From assembly GCA_030145205.1 (NCBI GenBank), contig JAQYVZ010000028.1:1-38985 (forward strand): a stretch of 38,985 nucleotides of DNA, read 5' to 3'. Position numbers and translations under genes: made by a program. This document shows positions 24,233 to 33,220 of this stretch, one piece after another. How positions within the stretch are numbered: the first letter of the stretch is position 1; each line of letters begins with the position of its first letter. The notes beneath the pieces are model-generated. The model searched no databases. It was given only the letters and a program-made list of their open reading frames with translations, and was not told the origin of the DNA. The DNA is from Desulfuromonadales bacterium (GTDB taxonomy: Bacteria > Desulfobacterota > Desulfuromonadia > Desulfuromonadales > BM103).

Positions 24233-25435
24233 ATGCCGCAACAGCCCAAACATTCCTGGCAACGACCAGAGATTCTGCTCACCCTGATGGCCTGCGCGGT
24301 GCCGTTGAGCTTTGCCGCCTGGCAGGCGATGCTCAATAACTTCGCCATCGAGCAGATCGCATTTACCGGCAAAGAGATGGGCCTGCTGCAAAGTCTGCGG
24401 GAGATCCCCGGCTTCATCGCATTCGGCACTGTCTACCTGTTGCTGGTGATTCGCGAACAGTCCCTGGCACTGCTGGCGTTGCTTCTGCTCGGCCTCGGCA
24501 CGGCACTGACCGGTTTTTTTCCTTCCATCCTGGGGTTGTATCTGACCACCCTGCTGATGTCGCTCGGTTTCCACTACTACGAAACCATGCAGACCTCGCT
24601 GACCCTGCAGCTGATTGAGAAAGAGCGGACTGCCGAGACCTTCGGCCGAATGATGGCGGCCGGTTCGTTTGCAGCGATCATCACCTTCGCCCTGATCTGG
24701 TGCGGCACACACTTTCTGGAGATTGATTACCGCTGGCTATACTTGGTTTTCGGCGGGGCGACGATTCTGGTGGCCCTGCTGGCCTGGCGACTGTTCCCCC
24801 ATTTTCCGGCCAGAACCCTGCAGCACAAACACATGGTCGTGCGGCGACGCTACTGGCTCTACTACGCACTGACCTTCATGTCGGGCGCCCGCCGGCAGAT
24901 CTTCATGGTGTTCGCCGGTTTTTTGATGGTGGAAAAGTTTGGCTATACGGTGGGAGAGATTGCGCTGCTGTTTATGGTCAACGCCTCGCTGAATGTCTTT
25001 TTTGCACCAAAAATCGGCCGCCTGATTAGCAAAGTCGGCGAACGCAACGCCCTGCTGTGCGAATACAGCGGCCTCATCCTGGTGTTTTGCGGCTACGCAC
25101 TTGTTACATCCTCGCGAATCGCCGCCGGCCTTTACATCCTCGATCACTTCTTTTTCGCCCTGGCGATCAGCCTAAAAACTTACTTCCAGAAAGTTGCGGC
25201 GCCCGAGGACATCGCCTCGACCGCCGGTATCAGCTTCTCGATCAACCACATCGCCGCCGTGGTCATCCCGGCCAGCTTCGGTCTGCTCTGGCTGACCTCA
25301 CCGGCTCTGGTCTTTTTCTGCGGCGCCGGTATGGCGCTGGTGTCGTTGCTCCTGTCCCTGCTGGTTCCCAAGGAACCAGGACAGGGTCGCGAGACGATTT
25401 TCAAAAACAGCAGCGAGCCCGCAGCAGGCTGTTAA
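24233..25435 (+). CDS. Major facilitator superfamily transporter
   Basis: A 400-residue membrane protein with about 12 hydrophobic segments from residue 15 on (T-L-M-A-C-A-V-P-L-S-F-A-A-W). It contains E-M-G-L-L-Q-S-L-R-E-I-P-G and R-T-A-E-T-F-G-R-M-M-A-A-G-S. The late region K-I-G-R-L-I-S-K-V-G-E-R-N resembles the MFS loop 8-9 motif. The substrate is unknown. A modest AAAGG lies upstream of the ATG at 24233. It ends only five bases from the end of the convergent metY gene, with no terminator between them. Confidence 0.85.
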   Translation: MPQQPKHSWQRPEILLTLMACAVPLSFAAWQAMLNNFAIEQIAFTGKEMGLLQSLREIPGFIAFGTVYLLLVIREQSLALLALLLLGLGTALTGFFPSILGLYLTTLLMSLGFHYYETMQTSLTLQLIEKERTAETFGRMMAAGSFAAIITFALIWCGTHFLEIDYRWLYLVFGGATILVALLAWRLFPHFPARTLQHKHMVVRRRYWLYYALTFMSGARRQIFMVFAGFLMVEKFGYTVGEIALLFMVNASLNVFFAPKIGRLISKVGERNALLCEYSGLILVFCGYALVTSSRIAAGLYILDHFFFALAISLKTYFQKVAAPEDIASTAGISFSINHIAAVVIPASFGLLWLTSPALVFFCGAGMALVSLLLSLLVPKEPGQGRETIFKNSSEPAAGC

Positions 25436-25440
25436 TCCGA

Positions 25441-26724
25441 CTATTCCTGGCTGGCCGCCAAAGCCTGATCAATATCGGCGAGAATGTCGTCGATATTTTC
25501 AATGCCGATCGACAGGCGAATCAGGTCCGGCGAAACTCCACAAGCAACCTGCTGCGCCTCTGAAAGTTGACGGTGTGTCGTGCTGCCTGGATGCAGCACG
25601 CAGGACCGGGCGTCGCCGACGTGCACCACGAGGGCAATCAGCTGGCAGCTCTCCATAAAAGTGATGCCAGCGTCCCGGCCACCCTTGATGCCAAAAGTCA
25701 GCACGCCGCTGGCGCCTTTCGGCAGGTACTTCTGGGTGAGTGCGTAGCTCGGGTGACTTTCCAACCCGGGGTAGTTGACCCAGGAGACGCTGGGGTGAGC
25801 CTCCAAGTGCTTCGCCACCGCCAAGGCATTCTGGCTGTGGCGCTCCATGCGCAGGGGCAGAGTTTCAGCACCCAGGTTGAACATGAATGAGTTGAAGGGG
25901 CTCGGCGTGGCCCCCAGATCGCGCATCAACTGCACACGGGCCTTGACGATATAGGCCATCTCCCCGAACTTCTCGATATACTTCAAGCCGTGATAACTAG
26001 AGTCAGGTTCGGTCATGGTGGCGAACTTGCCGTTATCCCAGTTGAATGTCCCACCATCGATAATCACCCCGCCAACACTGGTGGCATGACCATCAATATA
26101 CTTGGTGGTCGAGTGCATGACGATGTTAGCCCCGTGCTCCAGAGGGCGACACAGAAAAGGTGTCGGGAAAGTGTTATCGATAATCAGCGGCACATCCATC
26201 TCTTTAGCGACAGCTGCGAATTTTTCGAAATCGAGAACATTCAGGCCGGGGTTGCCGATGGTTTCACCGAACAAGCAGCGCGTTTCAGGGCGAAAGGCTT
26301 TCTTGATCTCATCGGCGCTGGCATTCGGATCGACAAAGGACACTTCAATCCCCAGTTTGGGCAACGTATTGGCAAACAGGGAATAGGTGCCGCCGTAGAG
26401 AGTGGTGGTGGTGACCACATGCTCGCCCGCGTGGCAGATATTCAGGATAGACAATGTGGTTGCAGCCTGACCGGATGAGGTGGCCAGGGCGCCAACGCCC
26501 CCTTCCATCTCGGCGATCTTGGCTTCAAAGGCGCTGGTCGTTGGATTGCCAATGCGGGTGTACATCGGGTCGGCACAATCGAGGTCGAAAAGCTGGGCGA
26601 CATGATCGGCACTCTCATACTTGAACGTGGTGCTTTGCATGATCGGCAAAACCCGCGGCTCCGTCGCCTTGGGGGAATAACCACTCTGAATCGCCTGTGT
26701 CTCGATCTTCCAGTTTTTCTTCAT
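25441..26724 (-). CDS. metY: O-acetylhomoserine sulfhydrylase (PLP enzyme)
   Basis: A 427-residue Cys/Met-metabolism PLP enzyme. It joins O-acetylhomoserine with sulfide (or methanethiol) to give homocysteine or methionine. The PLP lysine is K208 in M-H-S-T-T-K-Y-I-D-G-H. Other family marks are Y-T-R-I-G-N-P-T (55-62), S-S-G-Q-A-A-T (83-89), and R-S-C-V-L-H-P-G-S-T-T-H-R-Q near the end. Length fits MetY rather than the shorter MetB/MetC. The start at 26724 has AAAGG 9 bases upstream. No SAM riboswitch is seen in the 150 bases upstream. Confidence 0.93.
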   Translation of the reverse strand: MKKNWKIETQAIQSGYSPKATEPRVLPIMQSTTFKYESADHVAQLFDLDCADPMYTRIGNPTTSAFEAKIAEMEGGVGALATSSGQAATTLSILNICHAGEHVVTTTTLYGGTYSLFANTLPKLGIEVSFVDPNASADEIKKAFRPETRCLFGETIGNPGLNVLDFEKFAAVAKEMDVPLIIDNTFPTPFLCRPLEHGANIVMHSTTKYIDGHATSVGGVIIDGGTFNWDNGKFATMTEPDSSYHGLKYIEKFGEMAYIVKARVQLMRDLGATPSPFNSFMFNLGAETLPLRMERHSQNALAVAKHLEAHPSVSWVNYPGLESHPSYALTQKYLPKGASGVLTFGIKGGRDAGITFMESCQLIALVVHVGDARSCVLHPGSTTHRQLSEAQQVACGVSPDLIRLSIGIENIDDILADIDQALAASQE

Positions 26725-26871
26725 CGGTTGTGCCTTTCTGATTAAATCCAAGTTGGGTATTAAGGGCGCATCTTAGCAGAACTGTAGCGAGTTTTCATCT
26801 GGAAACAGGCCGAATAATGACCCCAATAACATCTAAAACCTGGCGCGCGGCTCATTTCAGGGGAATGCCAT

Positions 26872-26908
26872 AAAAAAACAAGCGCCGACTTATTAAAATC
26901 GGCGCTTG
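26872..26908 (-). terminator. Terminator of the adhesin gene pair
   Basis: A perfect 10-bp stem (CAAGCGCCGA at 26879-26888, TCGGCGCTTG at 26899-26908) with a 10-base loop, followed on the minus strand by seven T residues. It lies 75 bp after the stop of the adhesin gene at 26983. Confidence 0.9.
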
Positions 26909-26982
26909 TGGCAAACAAGATGATCGTCAACGATCACCACACATTGTCATTCTGTGCTCAGAGATTCAGGTCGAGAATGAAA

Positions 26983-28845
26983 TTACCACCCAACCATGAC
27001 CCCGGCCTGGCCGGCACAAGAATCCGAAGCAAATGCAGAGCTCACCCCGGCCGTCAACAGCACCGTATCCGACAGGTAATGGAACACCCCGGCGGCCACG
27101 GCATTTTCACTGCTGTAATGGCCGATCCCCAGGGAAAGCTGGGTGTTGCCGCGGGACCGAGCATTCGGGACCAAGGCGGAAAAAGCCGTCGCCAGAGCAC
27201 CGACCCGGTCGAGGCGGTCATCAAGGCTATTCAGACGGCTTCCCATCTGGTCAAGACTGCCCAGAAATGTGGCCTCAATGGTCTGCAGTTGTTGCAGGTT
27301 GACGACATCGGTGTCATTGACAGCTGCGGCGACATGACTGACCCGCCGCTCGTTGTCGGCCGATCCGACCGAAACGGTCTGCGCCTCATCTGCCACCGCG
27401 TTCTGACCGATGGCCACACTTCCCGCAGTTCCCTGTTGAACCTCGGCATTCTGTCCCAGGGCGACACCACCTGCTGCATCAACAGCCACGTGAGCATCGG
27501 CACCAACTGCCACACTGTTCTCCGATTCGACCAAGCTGTCCGCGCCGACCGCGACACTGCCGTCGGCCGTAACCGTTGCCTGGTAGCCGATGGCCGTATC
27601 ACGCGTCCGGGCCGAAGCACCTGAGCCGAACGCCGTGCTTCCTTCGCCGGTGGCTGAAGCACGAACATACTCGTCTCCCCCAGTTACAGCGAGACTTGCT
27701 GACAGTTCGGCAAGGTCCGTGTCGCCGATCCGGGCGTTGATGTCAGCGACCTCTCCGGTGTTGGTGTCGATCGCCGCTGCCTGGACCTGAAGCTCGCTTT
27801 CAACGCTGTCCATGCGCCCGCCCAAAGTGTCGATCTCCGTCTCGGCGGTGTCCATGCGACCCTGCAGGTCGACAATCTCCGCCCCGGGGACATTACCAAG
27901 AGCCTGAACCTCTCCCAGGAGATCGGTGACGGCATTGTACTGGCTGACCGTCGCGACGTCATGAGCGTCGATGCCGTCGGCCACATTCACCAGTCGACGC
28001 GGAGCGGCGACAGTGCTGACCTCGACTGTTTCGTCCAGGATCAGAAGGGAATTGTAACCGGGGTCAACGCGAAAGCTGAGCCACTCCGGCCGGGGGACCT
28101 CAACCTCCACAGTTTCGGAACAAAGATAATCCATTGTCCCCATAAAAGGGTCGGTGACTGTGACATTCCCTGTCCCCGCCGGAACCAACTCACAGTATGA
28201 CATGACCTGAGAATCGCTCAACTCGGCATACGGCAAGGTCAACGTTTCCAATGGGAGACCAGTGTTGCCGGTAACAGGCACCGCCACCATGTCCGGGCAG
28301 TATCGGTCCAGCAAGTTGTTGGCGTCGGAGGCATTTCCGGTGCCTTCCTCGACCTGCTCACAAAAGGTGCCGATCTGATTCGGTGTCAGTTCGGCGAAAG
28401 GCATCAGTTGCGTCTCGAATGAGGAAAAGTCAAAAGTTTGATCATAAGTGTATTCAAAGAGGAGCGGAGAAATTGAAATCAATTCCGCCTGAACAGGCAG
28501 GAACTCATCCTTGATCGGGATGTAGTTTGTGGTATCGCTTATGCCAAAGAAGCTCTCTCCCCCGTTGGCATATTCGTTGGCAATCAGCCACCAGTCCTGG
28601 CTCGGGACACCCGCGTCACTGCTGGTGTCGTCGAAATAAATCCGCAAGTTATTCTCCTTGAGACGCAGCGTATCTTCAGCGAAGACCTCACCCGAGGCAC
28701 AGTCCACACCGACACATGCGTTCCCATCGACAATCAGGCTGGTGTTATAGACTTGGTCAGCCCACAACGAACCCGCGCACAAGAAAACCAGCCCCAGCGC
28801 AGCGCCAACTAAACTAATGATGTTCACAGCTCTTATTTTAAACAC
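26983..28845 (-). CDS. Trimeric-autotransporter-like (YadA-type) surface protein, copy 1
   Basis: A 620-residue surface protein starting at GTG 28845, with AGGAG 6 bases upstream. A signal peptide (I-I-S-L-V-G-A-A-L-G-L-V-F-L-C-A-G) precedes an N-terminal domain with S-L-I-V-D-G-N-A-C-V-G-V-D-C, shared with copy 2. Residues about 115-250 are an insertion absent from copy 2 that contains an imperfect internal repeat. A coiled-coil stalk follows, then a head region of collagen-like YadA repeats (S-T-A-F-G-S-G-A-S-A, S-V-A-V-G-A-D). The C-terminal anchor (S-L-G-I-G-H-Y-S...) ends G-V-M-V-G-W. Such proteins trimerise and are self-displayed in the outer membrane for adhesion. It lies 79 bp after copy 2 and likely shares its transcript. 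Confidence 0.85.
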   Translation of the reverse strand: MFKIRAVNIISLVGAALGLVFLCAGSLWADQVYNTSLIVDGNACVGVDCASGEVFAEDTLRLKENNLRIYFDDTSSDAGVPSQDWWLIANEYANGGESFFGISDTTNYIPIKDEFLPVQAELISISPLLFEYTYDQTFDFSSFETQLMPFAELTPNQIGTFCEQVEEGTGNASDANNLLDRYCPDMVAVPVTGNTGLPLETLTLPYAELSDSQVMSYCELVPAGTGNVTVTDPFMGTMDYLCSETVEVEVPRPEWLSFRVDPGYNSLLILDETVEVSTVAAPRRLVNVADGIDAHDVATVSQYNAVTDLLGEVQALGNVPGAEIVDLQGRMDTAETEIDTLGGRMDSVESELQVQAAAIDTNTGEVADINARIGDTDLAELSASLAVTGGDEYVRASATGEGSTAFGSGASARTRDTAIGYQATVTADGSVAVGADSLVESENSVAVGADAHVAVDAAGGVALGQNAEVQQGTAGSVAIGQNAVADEAQTVSVGSADNERRVSHVAAAVNDTDVVNLQQLQTIEATFLGSLDQMGSRLNSLDDRLDRVGALATAFSALVPNARSRGNTQLSLGIGHYSSENAVAAGVFHYLSDTVLLTAGVSSAFASDSCAGQAGVMVGW

Positions 28846-28924
28846 GTCTGTCTCCTGTTTGATGAGAGAAGAATTGCTCGCCGGCCTTCTACAGCCGAGT
28901 CATTCTTGACCGCCGACAGCATGA

Positions 28925-30340
28925 TCACCAACCGAAGGTGACCCCCGCCCGACTGGCGGTGCTGTTCGACTCAAACGCGGAGCTCACTCCCATATTCACA
29001 AGAACATTATCGGAGACATGATGAAAAACCCCGGCAGCCAGCGCATTGGCGCCGCTGTAGTTACCAACCCCGAGGGAAAGCTGGGTATTGCCGGCAGCAC
29101 GAGCATTCGGCACCAGGGCAGAGAAGGCTGAGGTCAAGGCACCAACGTTGTCGAGACGGTCCTCGAGACGACCAACCTTTCCATTCAAACGGGAGACGTC
29201 CTCCTGGAGCAGCGCCTCCGCTGCTTGCAGTTGACCCAGGTTGACAGCATCGGTTTCGTTGATTGCAGCGTCGACATTGGTCACCCGCCGCTCGTTGCCC
29301 GTCGAACCGACAGAGATAGTATTCGCCTCACTGGCCACAGAATCCTGGCCGATAGCAACGCTTCCCGCCGCGCCCTGCAGAACCTGGGCGTTTTGGCCGA
29401 GAGCAACACCGCCCGCAGCATCGCTGGCTACATGGGAATCAGCCCCAACAGCCACGCTATTCTCCGATTCAACCAGGCTATCCGCACCGACCGCTACACT
29501 GCCATCAGCAGTAACCGTCGCCATAAAACCGACAGCGGTGTCGCGGGTACGAGCAGAGGCGCCAGACCCGAGTGCGGTGCTGCCGACTCCGGACGCTTCG
29601 GCGGGGCCACTCTCACCGTCGCCAGTCGCGGAATAATCGAAAGAGAAAGAGGAAATGTCAAAATCGCCCAGGCGGACGTTGATATCGGCAATATCCTGCG
29701 AATTTTGAGCAATGGCCGCCTCATGATCCAGCAGGGTTCCTTCAGCCGTATCCATGCGACCATCCAGGTCAACAATGGCCACTTCGCCGGCAGTCATACG
29801 GGTTTCCAGATCAAAAAGCGCTGCACCCGGGTTGGTTCCAAGCGAGAGCATTTCGTCAAGAGCGTCCTTGATCGGTGTCAGCTGTCCGATGGTGGCTGCA
29901 TCCTGCGGGTCAACACCATCAGCCACGTTCACCAGGCGGCGCAGAGCATCGGCGGTGCTGACCTCGACAGTCTCATCAAGTATCAAAAAAGAGTTGTCAC
30001 CAGCATTAACACGAAAATCGGGCGTAGCCCCCACGCCATCGCTGATGGCGAAATAGCTATCGCCGCCATCAAACGAGTCGTTGGTGAAGATCGACCAATC
30101 GGTCGTCGGGAAACTGGCAGTGTTACTGGTATCCGTGAAAGAGATCTGAAGATCTTCCCCTTTCAGGCGAATCGTATCAAAGCCAAACGGTTCAGGGTTG
30201 ACGCAATCAACGCCGATACAGACGCTGCCATCGACGATCAGGTCGTCAAGGATCTGTTCATCCGCCAGCGTGTTCGTACTGCTAAACAACAGACCTACCC
30301 ACAATACGGTAAAGATTTTCTTGCCCCACGTGTCGTGCAT
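28925..30340 (-). CDS. Trimeric-autotransporter-like (YadA-type) surface protein, copy 2
   Basis: A 471-residue paralogue of the next gene on the strand. The start at 30340 has GGGAGG 5 bases upstream. Order: signal peptide, N-terminal domain with D-L-I-V-D-G-S-V-C-I-G-V-D-C and F-D-T-I-R-L-K, a linker L-L-I-L-D-E-T-V-E-V-S type stretch (here F-L-I-L-D-E-T-V), coiled coil (about 150-235), YadA head repeats (S-T-A-L-G-S-G-A-S-A through S-V-A-I-G-Q-D), neck, and a four-strand anchor ending G-V-T-F-G-W. The two head regions are closely similar, which points to a tandem duplication. A promoter region with two palindromes lies upstream. Confidence 0.85.
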   Translation of the reverse strand: MHDTWGKKIFTVLWVGLLFSSTNTLADEQILDDLIVDGSVCIGVDCVNPEPFGFDTIRLKGEDLQISFTDTSNTASFPTTDWSIFTNDSFDGGDSYFAISDGVGATPDFRVNAGDNSFLILDETVEVSTADALRRLVNVADGVDPQDAATIGQLTPIKDALDEMLSLGTNPGAALFDLETRMTAGEVAIVDLDGRMDTAEGTLLDHEAAIAQNSQDIADINVRLGDFDISSFSFDYSATGDGESGPAEASGVGSTALGSGASARTRDTAVGFMATVTADGSVAVGADSLVESENSVAVGADSHVASDAAGGVALGQNAQVLQGAAGSVAIGQDSVASEANTISVGSTGNERRVTNVDAAINETDAVNLGQLQAAEALLQEDVSRLNGKVGRLEDRLDNVGALTSAFSALVPNARAAGNTQLSLGVGNYSGANALAAGVFHHVSDNVLVNMGVSSAFESNSTASRAGVTFGW

Positions 30341-30417
30341 TGCAACCTCCCTTACGAATTCAGGTAATAAACAGACCCCTTCGTCGCCCAGCCGACGTCA
30401 GAGCACTCCAACGGCGG

Positions 30418-30435
30418 GCATTCTGTACAGAATGC
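30418..30435. promoter_or_regulatory. Perfect 18-bp palindrome upstream of the adhesin genes
   Basis: GCATTCTGTACAGAATGC is a perfect palindrome 78 bp upstream of the first adhesin start. With no T tract and no loop, it looks more like a binding site for a dimeric regulator than a terminator. Confidence 0.5.
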
Positions 30436-30501
30436 TTTGATCTCATGGTAATTCGGTTGATTGAAGAAAAAACACAACCCCCAACACCGTCTTTACGGGA
30501 C

Positions 30502-30519
30502 TTTATACTTGATGTCAAT
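30502..30519 (-). promoter_or_regulatory. Candidate promoter elements of the adhesin operon
   Basis: On the minus strand a perfect TTGACA (30514-30519) and a TATAAA (30502-30507) occur close together but not at 17-bp spacing as one pair. TTGACA pairs at 17 bp with the weak TAAAGA. Alternatively, TATAAA pairs with GTATTG upstream at 18 bp. Confidence 0.3.
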
Positions 30520-30523
30520 GATG

Positions 30524-30540
30524 AGCAATACAGTATTGCT
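30524..30540. promoter_or_regulatory. Hyphenated 17-bp palindrome in the adhesin promoter
   Basis: AGCAATA-CAG-TATTGCT has perfect 7-bp arms. It overlaps or adjoins the candidate -35 region on the minus strand, where an activator or repressor dimer could bind. Confidence 0.45.
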
Positions 30541-30568
30541 ATTGTTTAACGAGGTAGCGGGATTTTGC

Positions 30569-31648
30569 TCAGGTGGTAATGACACGCTTTTCCCCACTCA
30601 AAGGCAGTAGCTTCCCGGTTATTTTCCAGATCAAGACCGTCACCAGGATACTGAAATACCCATCGATGGCGTAATGCCAGCCGAGATGAACGGATCCAAT
30701 CAGGATCAAAGCGGCAAAAAGAGACAACGCGAAGCCGAGCAATCGGTGGACCCGCCAACCCATGAGCGCAATCAACACCGCAACGGAGACATGCATGCTG
30801 GGCATGGCCGAGATGCCACCCAAGGGCAGGAAATGCCCTTGGGCATAGGACTTCCAAAGCAGCCCCTGTACTTCTACAGCACTCAAATCAGGGATGGAAT
30901 GGAGGTAGCTGAAAAGCGGCAGAAAGGGGTTGGACTCCTTGGTCACCTCACTGAAGTAGCAAGGTCCTGCCGATGAAAAAAACATTGCAAGCAGTGATCC
31001 CAGGATAATCCAACATAATGCCAGCGAAACAAAAAACTGCATCCGGAGTTGGCGTCTTCTGCTCCACGCCATCCAGAACAGGGAAAAGATCAACAGAAGA
31101 TGCCACAAGTTGTAGCAAACATTGAGCACCCGGGTGATCTGAGGCACACCCAGAACTTTCTGCAGGATCTCCCAGGGGTGATAACCAAGGTGCAATGTCT
31201 GGTCGATCTGCATCAGAGATACATCCCAATGAAAAGGGGTAATTTGAGGGATGGTGTGTTTGAAACTGGAATAAGTAAAAACAAAAACCGGGAGGATGGC
31301 CCAGATTGTAAAGAACCGCCCCAAGCCCCTCAAAGAAAGATACTCCGGAAGAAACTCATCCTTAAGGAGCGAGAGCCCGGCAAAGCCACCCCTCAGATAC
31401 AAAAGTGTTTTCAGGGCAAGAAACAGAAAGAGAAAGAGGGATAAAAAGTCCAGGTAGAATTGATAGTAAAAGCTGAGCTGTTCAAAGACATTGACCTTGG
31501 CAAAAACCTTCAGAAGAGTGCATGAGAAAACATAGACTCCCAAAATAACAAAAATCGGCAGATGGTCAACAAACCCCCGCTTGATTTGATCGGAAAAGCA
31601 GTCTTTTCGTTTTTCTCGGGAATCTCTGAGATGACTTGCCGACATCAT
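30569..31648 (-). CDS. PAP2-superfamily membrane phosphatase / phosphotransferase
   Basis: A 359-residue integral membrane protein with at least six hydrophobic segments. The PAP2 active-site motifs are recognisable in the second half: G-G-I-S-A-M-P-S-M-H-V-S (motif 2) and G-S-V-H-L-G-W-H-Y-A-I-D-G-Y (motif 3). These contain the catalytic His pair. This layout is that of the inositolphosphotransferase-like PAP2_3 group, which acts on lipid phosphates or transfers phosphoheads at the membrane. Start 31648 (or 31645) with GGCGG upstream. It follows the LarA-like gene by 34 bp on the same strand, so the two are probably co-transcribed. Confidence 0.85.
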   Translation of the reverse strand: MMSASHLRDSREKRKDCFSDQIKRGFVDHLPIFVILGVYVFSCTLLKVFAKVNVFEQLSFYYQFYLDFLSLFLFLFLALKTLLYLRGGFAGLSLLKDEFLPEYLSLRGLGRFFTIWAILPVFVFTYSSFKHTIPQITPFHWDVSLMQIDQTLHLGYHPWEILQKVLGVPQITRVLNVCYNLWHLLLIFSLFWMAWSRRRQLRMQFFVSLALCWIILGSLLAMFFSSAGPCYFSEVTKESNPFLPLFSYLHSIPDLSAVEVQGLLWKSYAQGHFLPLGGISAMPSMHVSVAVLIALMGWRVHRLLGFALSLFAALILIGSVHLGWHYAIDGYFSILVTVLIWKITGKLLPLSGEKRVITT

Positions 31649-31682
31649 TCACCGCCGTACTGTTTCTAACTGCCGGACAGCC

Positions 31683-32969
31683 TCAAGATGGCAGAGACAG
31701 GCACCCTTTGGCATCAAATTCCAGCCGGACCGGTTCCAGAATCTCGACCTTCGCCATGGTCTGCAACTCCTCCAGCAAAGCGGCACTGGCCCAGAATTCG
31801 AAGACGTGCAGGGTATCCCGCAGGATGATCGCCCGCACCTCCTCCGCCGCGATCGGGCCGATGGTGGTGAAACAGGCCTGAATCGCCATTCGCTCGTCGG
31901 CCAGACGCACCGGGATGAACGCCTTGCGGATCGACAGGCTGGTCAGAGCATTGGTCAGGGTCTTTTCGTAATCGAGCTGCTGGAATACCCTCTCCGTAAT
32001 AAAGTCAGCCAGGCCGATGCCGATACCGCTGCCGACCGTCTGGTCCGACAGGGCCAGCACAGCAATCCGGGTTGCCTTGAGGCTGGCCGAGAAATCATCC
32101 TCCATCAGGTCACTGGCCCGGCCGGTCACGTTCGGGTCCATGCCGCTGCCGCTGATCTCCTTGCCGACCTGGCGTACGATCAACGCATCCAGATCGCGAA
32201 CCGGCAACTGTGGAAAAGACGCTTTCGCCATCTCCAGCAGGGCTGGCTCCCGGGTCGGGATGTCAGCCGCTGGCACCGCCTCGACATAAGCGGTGCGGTC
32301 GTGGGCGTCTTCAACAATGCCGATCCCAAAACGTACGTTGGTCTGCGTGACGATTTCGGTCGTGATCTCACGCAACAGAGGATAGAAACCGTACTTGAGC
32401 GCCCAATTGTGCCAGGCCAACGCCCCGGCATGCTTGCCCATGCCGATGCAGAGCATCTTGCAGAGGCCACTCTCAACCGGGGCTTTAAACTTGGTGTGCA
32501 GCTTGATGCGGTTCAGGCAGATAGCATGATCCGCCTCAAGAGCGTCGCGCGAGAAATAAACCGGGACCTCGTCATGCAGGGTGGCGACCTGGACAACGTC
32601 CATGGAGGAGCGGATCGGCGCACCGACAAACTCTTCGGTCACACCAAGCTGTTCGAGGATTTTCTGCTGTCCCTCTGCCGTAGCGTTGCCGTGGCTTCCC
32701 ATCGCCGGGAACAGGAACGGTTCGGCTCCGATCGCCTTGAGCTGCTGACAGGTCGCCCGCACCATCACCGCCAGGTTATCAATCCCACGGCTACCGACCG
32801 CTACCGCCACACTGTCGCCGGCAGCGATACCGCTCCCCGGCAGGACCGTCGCCATGCTTTCGGCAATGGCAGTCGCAGGGTCATCGAGGCGCGTGTCTGG
32901 AGACTTCATCCGCACCCGGTAAAATTCGGGGAAAGTGTAATGCTGTTCGAGATAGTCGGGATATTTCAT
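31683..32969 (-). CDS. LarA-like (DUF2088) protein, possible nickel-pincer isomerase
   Basis: A 428-residue member of the LarA/DUF2088 family. The start at 32969 has AAGGA 6 bases upstream. Conserved stretches include A-M-G-S-H-G-N-A-T-A (about residue 90). In I-C-L-N-R-I-K-L-H-T-K-F-K-A-P-V-E-S-G-L-C-K-M, the Lys and His occupy positions that bind the nickel-pincer nucleotide in lactate racemase. G-K-H-A-G-A-L-A-W-H-N follows. Family members racemise or epimerise 2-hydroxyacids. A GlcD/GlcF-type dehydrogenase for such acids lies 2 kb away, divergently oriented. No larB/C/E cofactor genes are in the window, so activity would depend on genes elsewhere. Confidence 0.8.
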   Translation of the reverse strand: MKYPDYLEQHYTFPEFYRVRMKSPDTRLDDPATAIAESMATVLPGSGIAAGDSVAVAVGSRGIDNLAVMVRATCQQLKAIGAEPFLFPAMGSHGNATAEGQQKILEQLGVTEEFVGAPIRSSMDVVQVATLHDEVPVYFSRDALEADHAICLNRIKLHTKFKAPVESGLCKMLCIGMGKHAGALAWHNWALKYGFYPLLREITTEIVTQTNVRFGIGIVEDAHDRTAYVEAVPAADIPTREPALLEMAKASFPQLPVRDLDALIVRQVGKEISGSGMDPNVTGRASDLMEDDFSASLKATRIAVLALSDQTVGSGIGIGLADFITERVFQQLDYEKTLTNALTSLSIRKAFIPVRLADERMAIQACFTTIGPIAAEEVRAIILRDTLHVFEFWASAALLEELQTMAKVEILEPVRLEFDAKGCLSLPS

Positions 32970-33220
32970 AAATAGTCCTTCCCGTCAGACCCCTGCCAAC
33001 AGGGCCGGGGAGACTCACCAAGAGATGATCGCCGACATCAGCCTTCCAGAGTCAGCATCAGAGGTTCGTGAATCGCCGCATTGATCATAACAGAATAACC
33101 TGAGTCAATGTGTCAGGTCTAACTCTTGTGCCGATTATACACACAAATTCACGCCAGGCAGTTCGCACCTTGCAGTTCTCCTGCTAAAATAGTTTTAAGC
33201 CCGTGCAACGAGGCACAATC

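Noticed and set aside
26725-26871. SAM riboswitch upstream of metY
   Set aside because: None of the conserved SAM-I or SAM-II core blocks or the expected hairpin order is present.
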